DNA from: Candidatus Ozemobacteraceae bacterium
Lineage (GTDB): Bacteria > Muiribacteriota > Ozemobacteria > Ozemobacterales > Ozemobacteraceae
NCBI GenBank assembly: GCA_035373905.1
Contig: DAOSOK010000061.1
Coordinates: 1-18,788, forward strand
Direction of reading: 5' to 3'
Length of the DNA: 18,788 nucleotides
A program made the translations under genes and the position numbers. The stretch's first letter is position 1; the number at the start of each line of letters is the position of its first letter. The notes beneath the pieces are model-generated. The model saw only the letters and a list, made by a program, of their open reading frames with translations, was not told the DNA's origin and ran no database searches. This document shows, one piece after another, positions 15,597 to 18,788 of this stretch.

Positions 15597-17922
15597 GCGC
15601 CAGATCGCCGCGTTGAACCCCCGCCAGATCGAGGCGGTGAACATCACGGAAGGGCCGTTGCTGGTCGTCGCCGGCGCCGGTTCGGGAAAAACGCGCATGT
15701 TGACGATGCGCATCGCCGCCCTCATCGAGAGGAACGGCGTCGACCCATCGGCAATCCTGGCGGTCACGTTCACGAACAAGGCGGCGAAGGAGATGCGCGA
15801 GCGGGTTCAGGCGCTGCTGCCCGGACGGGGCGAGGGCGTGACGCTGACGACGTTCCACACGTTCTGCAGTCAGCTTTTGCGACGTTGGCACGAGGCGGCC
15901 GGCTTCCCCGACGGGTTCACCATCTACGACGAGGACGACAGCGAGAAGCTGATGAAGCTGATCCTGAACGACCTGAACCTCGACACGAAGAAATGCACGC
16001 CCCGATCGATGCTGGGCGTGATCTCGCAGGCGAAGAACGAGCTGCTGGGGCCCGAGGAGTTCAAGCCGCCGCTGGCGGATGCCGAGCGGCTCACGACGAT
16101 CTACACCCGCTACCAGGAGGCCCTGAAGAAGAACCAGGCCGTCGACTTCGACGATTTGATCTTCTGCGTCTGGAAGATGCTGAACGCCCGGCCCGATCTG
16201 CTCGAGAGGCTCCAGAACCGGTATCGGTATTTTCTCGTCGACGAGTATCAGGATACGAATACCGCGCAATATAAATTAATTGCTTTATTATCATCGGCGA
16301 GCCGCAACCTGTGCGTGGTCGGCGACGAGGACCAGTCGATCTACAGCTGGCGCGGCGCGACAATCCGCAACATTCGGGAGTTCGAGAAGGATTTCCCCGG
16401 GGCTCGCGTCGTGTATCTCGAGCAGAACTACCGTTCGACGCAGGGCATTCTCGACGCGGCGAGCGCCGTGATCTCGAACAATGCGGGCATCCACAAAAAG
16501 CAGCTCTGGACGACGAACGGGGCCGGCGAGCTGCCCCGCTTTCTTCACGCCGCCGACGATCGCGACGAGGCCGACCGCATCGTGGGCGAGATCAGGAAAC
16601 TCGCGCGCGAAGGGATTTCCTACGGTCAGATGGCGGTGCTGTTCCGCATGAACAGCCTCAGCCGGACGATCGAACAGGCGCTGACGGGTCAGGGGATTCC
16701 CTACGAAGTGACGGGCGGCCTCAAGTTTTTCCAGCGGCGCGAGGTGAAAGACGTTCTCGCGTATCTGCGATTCATCGGGAACCGGAGCGACTCGATCTCG
16801 CTGCGGCGCATCATCAACACGCCGCGCCGGGGCATCGGCGAGACGACGGTCGAGCGGCTCGCCGCCGGCGGCGATCTGTGGGGCGAGGTGATGGCACAGG
16901 CGGCCGCGAGCCCGCGCAGCAAGACAGGCGCATTCGTCAAACTCATGGAGGAGCTGGTCGAGACGGCGGCGGGTTCGTCGGTTTCGATGCTCGCTAAAAC
17001 AGTTCTCGACCGCACCCAGTACATCAACTGGCTGTATGAAACGGAGGAGGAGGAGGACGCGAAAGACCGCGAGTCGAACGTCGAGAGCCTTCTGGCCGAC
17101 ATCCGGTTCCAGGAGGAGGAGAACCCCAAGCTGACGCTCCGCGAGTATCTCGAGAAAGTGGCCCTGCACGCCGACGTCGACGACCTCGACGAGGCGGCCG
17201 AGCGCGTTCACCTGATGACGCTTCACAACGCGAAGGGGCTCGAGTTCCCCGTCGTGTTCCTGATCGCCATGGAAGAAGGCGTGTTTCCGCACCATTCGTC
17301 GAAAGACCTTCCCGAGCAGCTCGAGGAAGAGCGGCGACTGGCCTACGTCGGCATGACGCGCGCGATGCGCCGGTTGTACATGACGGCCGCCCGGCGCAGG
17401 ATGATGTTTGGCGGCTGGATGAACAACATCGTTTCGCGCTTCGTCGGGGAAGTCCCGTCCTCGATGATCGAAGGCAAGCCTGCCGGCGGCGTTTTCGGCA
17501 GCGGAAGCGCGAGCGGCGGCTGGCGGCCGTCTGCCGGCTCCGCGGCCGCGTATTCCTTCGCTCGTTCCCAGTCGGCAGCAGAGCCGTCGCGCGATATCCG
17601 GGCCGCCGAGCCGGAACGGAAAGCGCCGAGCTACGCGTTCCGGAAGACAACCGAACCAGAGCCGGCCACGGCGGGTCGTACAGCCGCTCCCGAGCATCAG
17701 GCGGGCTCCGAGCCGGGGACGATGCTGAACCTGCGGGCGGGAACCGACGTGATGCACCAGATCTTCGGGAAAGGCCGGGTCACGGCGACGGAAGGAAGCT
17801 CGCTGGGGGATTTTCGTCTCACGATCGATTTCGAAAAGGTTGGTCGCAAGACACTGCTCTTGCAGTATGCTACACTTCGGGTTATAAAGAAACAACACAC
17901 TCAGGAGGTCAAGGGATGCTGA
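15580..17922 (+). CDS. pcrA: ATP-dependent DNA helicase PcrA/UvrD (superfamily 1A)
   Basis: A 780-residue 3'-5' DNA helicase/translocase of DNA repair and replication-transcription conflict handling. All SF1 motifs are present: Q-motif LNPRQIEAV; motif I AGAGSGKT (K37); Ia TFTNKAAKEM; II DEYQDTN (D221, E222); III GDEDQSIYSWRG (248-259); IV QNYRST (R285); V LMTLHNAKGLEF (546-557); VI AYVGMTRA (R594). A Ser/Ala/Pro-rich linker (about 620-712) leads to a C-terminal domain, LNLRAGTDVMHQIFGKGRV and onward (about 715-772), matching the Tudor-like RNA-polymerase-binding domain of PcrA; this favours pcrA over uvrD. GAGGA precedes the ATG. The start overlaps the Hint gene by 17 nt and the end overlaps the CBM48 gene by 7 nt. 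No intein interrupts it. Codons at 16264-16296 (three TTA Leu) are unusually AT-rich. Confidence 0.95.
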   Translation: MNPALERQIAALNPRQIEAVNITEGPLLVVAGAGSGKTRMLTMRIAALIERNGVDPSAILAVTFTNKAAKEMRERVQALLPGRGEGVTLTTFHTFCSQLLRRWHEAAGFPDGFTIYDEDDSEKLMKLILNDLNLDTKKCTPRSMLGVISQAKNELLGPEEFKPPLADAERLTTIYTRYQEALKKNQAVDFDDLIFCVWKMLNARPDLLERLQNRYRYFLVDEYQDTNTAQYKLIALLSSASRNLCVVGDEDQSIYSWRGATIRNIREFEKDFPGARVVYLEQNYRSTQGILDAASAVISNNAGIHKKQLWTTNGAGELPRFLHAADDRDEADRIVGEIRKLAREGISYGQMAVLFRMNSLSRTIEQALTGQGIPYEVTGGLKFFQRREVKDVLAYLRFIGNRSDSISLRRIINTPRRGIGETTVERLAAGGDLWGEVMAQAAASPRSKTGAFVKLMEELVETAAGSSVSMLAKTVLDRTQYINWLYETEEEEDAKDRESNVESLLADIRFQEEENPKLTLREYLEKVALHADVDDLDEAAERVHLMTLHNAKGLEFPVVFLIAMEEGVFPHHSSKDLPEQLEEERRLAYVGMTRAMRRLYMTAARRRMMFGGWMNNIVSRFVGEVPSSMIEGKPAGGVFGSGSASGGWRPSAGSAAAYSFARSQSAAEPSRDIRAAEPERKAPSYAFRKTTEPEPATAGRTAAPEHQAGSEPGTMLNLRAGTDVMHQIFGKGRVTATEGSSLGDFRLTIDFEKVGRKTLLLQYATLRVIKKQHTQEVKGC

Positions 17923-18365
17923 GATTTCTGCGGTTCGTCTGGAAGCTCTTCATCGTCGGCAGCGTATTCGGGATCGGCTACATCATCGGCCGCGAACACA
18001 GCTTCGAGGAAGACGAAGAGTGGGATAACGAGGAAGAGAACAAGTCCGGCGAGACCGGTTCTCAGGCCGGCGTCGAAGCCCCGAAGAAGGCCGAGACCAC
18101 CACTGCGGGCGGAACCGTCACGTTCGAGCACGTCGATCCCAAGGCGACCAGCGTCTCGGTCGTCGGCGACTTCAACGACTGGAATAAGGATTCCAACGTG
18201 ATGAAGAACGAGAACGGCACCTGGAAGTGCAGCCTGAGCCTCAAGCCCGGCCGCCACGAGTACAAGTTCGTCATCAACCAGACCGACTGGATCAGCGATC
18301 CCAAGGCAAAGGAAACCGTCGCCGACAAGTACGGCGGCACGTCCTCCGTCATCGACGTTCGCTGA
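17916..18365 (+). CDS. Membrane-anchored CBM48/AMPK-type glycogen-binding domain protein
   Basis: A 149-residue protein. Residues 6-25 form one transmembrane anchor (RFVWKLFIVGSVFGIGYIIG), followed by an acidic, disordered linker (EEDEEWDNEEENKSGE, to about 64). The rest is a CBM48/AMPK1-type carbohydrate-binding domain: VSVVGDFNDWN (80-90), GTWKCSLSLKPGRHEYKFVI (101-120) and NQTDWISDPKA (121-131), with the usual sugar-contact Trp/Lys positions (W89, W103, K117, W125) retained. The family binds glycogen or starch-type glucans; there is no catalytic domain, so this may be a tether or sensor. AGGAGG (17903-17908) is 7 nt before the ATG, and the start overlaps the pcrA stop as ATGCTGA, so it is probably translated with the helicase. 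A functional link to PcrA is not obvious. Confidence 0.9.
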   Translation: MLRFLRFVWKLFIVGSVFGIGYIIGREHSFEEDEEWDNEEENKSGETGSQAGVEAPKKAETTTAGGTVTFEHVDPKATSVSVVGDFNDWNKDSNVMKNENGTWKCSLSLKPGRHEYKFVINQTDWISDPKAKETVADKYGGTSSVIDVR

Positions 18366-18382
18366 AACACTCTTCCTAACGG

Positions 18383-18406
18383 CGGAACGGCGGTATCGCC
18401 GTTCCG
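18383..18406 (+). terminator. Hairpin after the CBM48 gene (possible terminator)
   Basis: CGGAACGGCG (18383-18392) pairs perfectly with CGCCGTTCCG (18397-18406) around a 4-nt loop, 18 nt after the stop codon. No T-run follows, so it may be a weak terminator or a 3' end-stabilising structure. Confidence 0.45.
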
Positions 18407-18434
18407 AATCTGACTTCCAGGACATTCATACACC

Positions 18435-18788
18435 GTGGTCAAAAAAATCTACCTGGAGGAAAGCGTCGATCGGGCCAGCCTGAAAGCGTTCGTCGCGCGC
18501 GTTTTCAAGTTGTCTGGCCTGCATCTCACCGTGTACAACGAACGCGGCGAAGCCGTCGTCGGCAATCACGAGGAGGTGCTGGGCGGCCCGGTCGAACCCG
18601 CGGATCTGGCGGGGTTCTCCGACGGGGGCATCATGGCGCGCCCCGACGGGAATTTTCTGAAAGTCGTCAAGCTCGAATGGCGCGGCCATATTTACGGCGC
18701 CGTGTTGATCGGGCCGTATGGTTCCGCCTCCGGAGGACCGGCCGACGGTCGTATGCCTCGCATCACCGGCGACCAGCTCGATGCCGTC
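18435..18788 (+). CDS. Possible sensor protein with PocR-like N-terminal domain (3' truncated by window edge)
   Basis: An open frame from GTG at 18435 to the window end, 118 residues visible. An in-frame TGA at 18411-18413 excludes an earlier start; the AGGA about 12 nt upstream is a weak ribosome site. The text LKAFVARVFKLSGLHLTVYN, followed by ERGEAVVG, then KLEWRGHIYGAVLIGPYG, has the alternating pattern of small-ligand sensor domains of the PocR or GAF kind ('l..f...tGl.l.v.d..G..v' and 'v...G..iG.l.iGp'). No signal peptide or membrane segment is visible. What follows (histidine kinase, cyclase or regulator) lies outside the window. The family call is tentative. Confidence 0.45.
   Translation, partial: MVKKIYLEESVDRASLKAFVARVFKLSGLHLTVYNERGEAVVGNHEEVLGGPVEPADLAGFSDGGIMARPDGNFLKVVKLEWRGHIYGAVLIGPYGSASGGPADGRMPRITGDQLDAV

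Noticed and set aside
16291..17898. 535-codon minus-strand frame opposite pcrA
   Set aside because: Arg/Ala/His-rich shadow of a well-defined helicase gene.
18383..18406. Strong intrinsic terminator after the CBM48 gene
   Set aside because: The stem is perfect but no T-run follows in either direction, so it is listed only as a possible terminator.

Overview
The window is GC-rich bacterial chromosomal DNA with a strong G/C third-position bias, which is why many long shadow reading frames appear opposite the real genes. The content suggests a Gram-negative-type, largely fermentative or anaerobic bacterium: a one-chain pyruvate:ferredoxin oxidoreductase, an NfeD/flotillin membrane module, a UbiB-like kinase and a membrane-anchored CBM48 glycogen-binding-type protein. 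The intergenic repeats (cacagag-type, catctgcgg-type, and hairpins on gggcgggtttgaaacccgccc) are of a kind I associate with genomes of uncultivated environmental lineages. I cannot name the taxon; Riflebacteria is one possibility, held with low confidence. I see no rRNA, tRNA, CRISPR array, transposase or phage gene.

Layout. (1) 1-4520: the end of one NfeD protein, a complete short NfeD, then trmB on the opposite strand, then floA, a small membrane-anchored unknown protein and a degenerate PlsC-like acyltransferase. NfeD and FloA belong together as a membrane-organising module, but trmB and a 233-bp inverted-repeat element separate them here. (2) 4574-8316: a well-delimited single-gene unit for pyruvate:ferredoxin oxidoreductase, with a consensus-like promoter, a strong ribosome binding site and a textbook terminator. 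(3) 8353-10995: a large exported protein of unknown function on the minus strand, with a repeat-filled upstream region. (4) 10996-13907: a UbiB-family kinase and a convergent PfkB/adenosine-kinase-like sugar or nucleoside kinase, separated by a second composite inverted-repeat element. (5) 14163-18406: a tightly packed plus-strand operon: a 50-residue protein, a 17-residue ORF, a stand-alone Hint (intein-like) protein, the PcrA/UvrD helicase and a membrane-anchored CBM48 protein. (6) 18435-end: the start of a probable sensor protein.

The most unusual region is 14267-15600. A free-standing protein has the N- and C-terminal halves of a Hint/intein fold, with a GIY-YIG-like segment between them. 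It starts with Met where an intein has its catalytic Cys, and has Met-Ser where an intein has His-Asn, so it should not splice. It overlaps the start of an intein-free PcrA helicase gene by 17 nt. Three junctions in this operon have the same overlap, ATGCTGA (stop TGA inside the next start), pointing to a chain of translational coupling. At the Hint start, one extra base would recreate an in-frame Cys at the intein +1 position, so a decayed intein or programmed frameshifting must also be considered.
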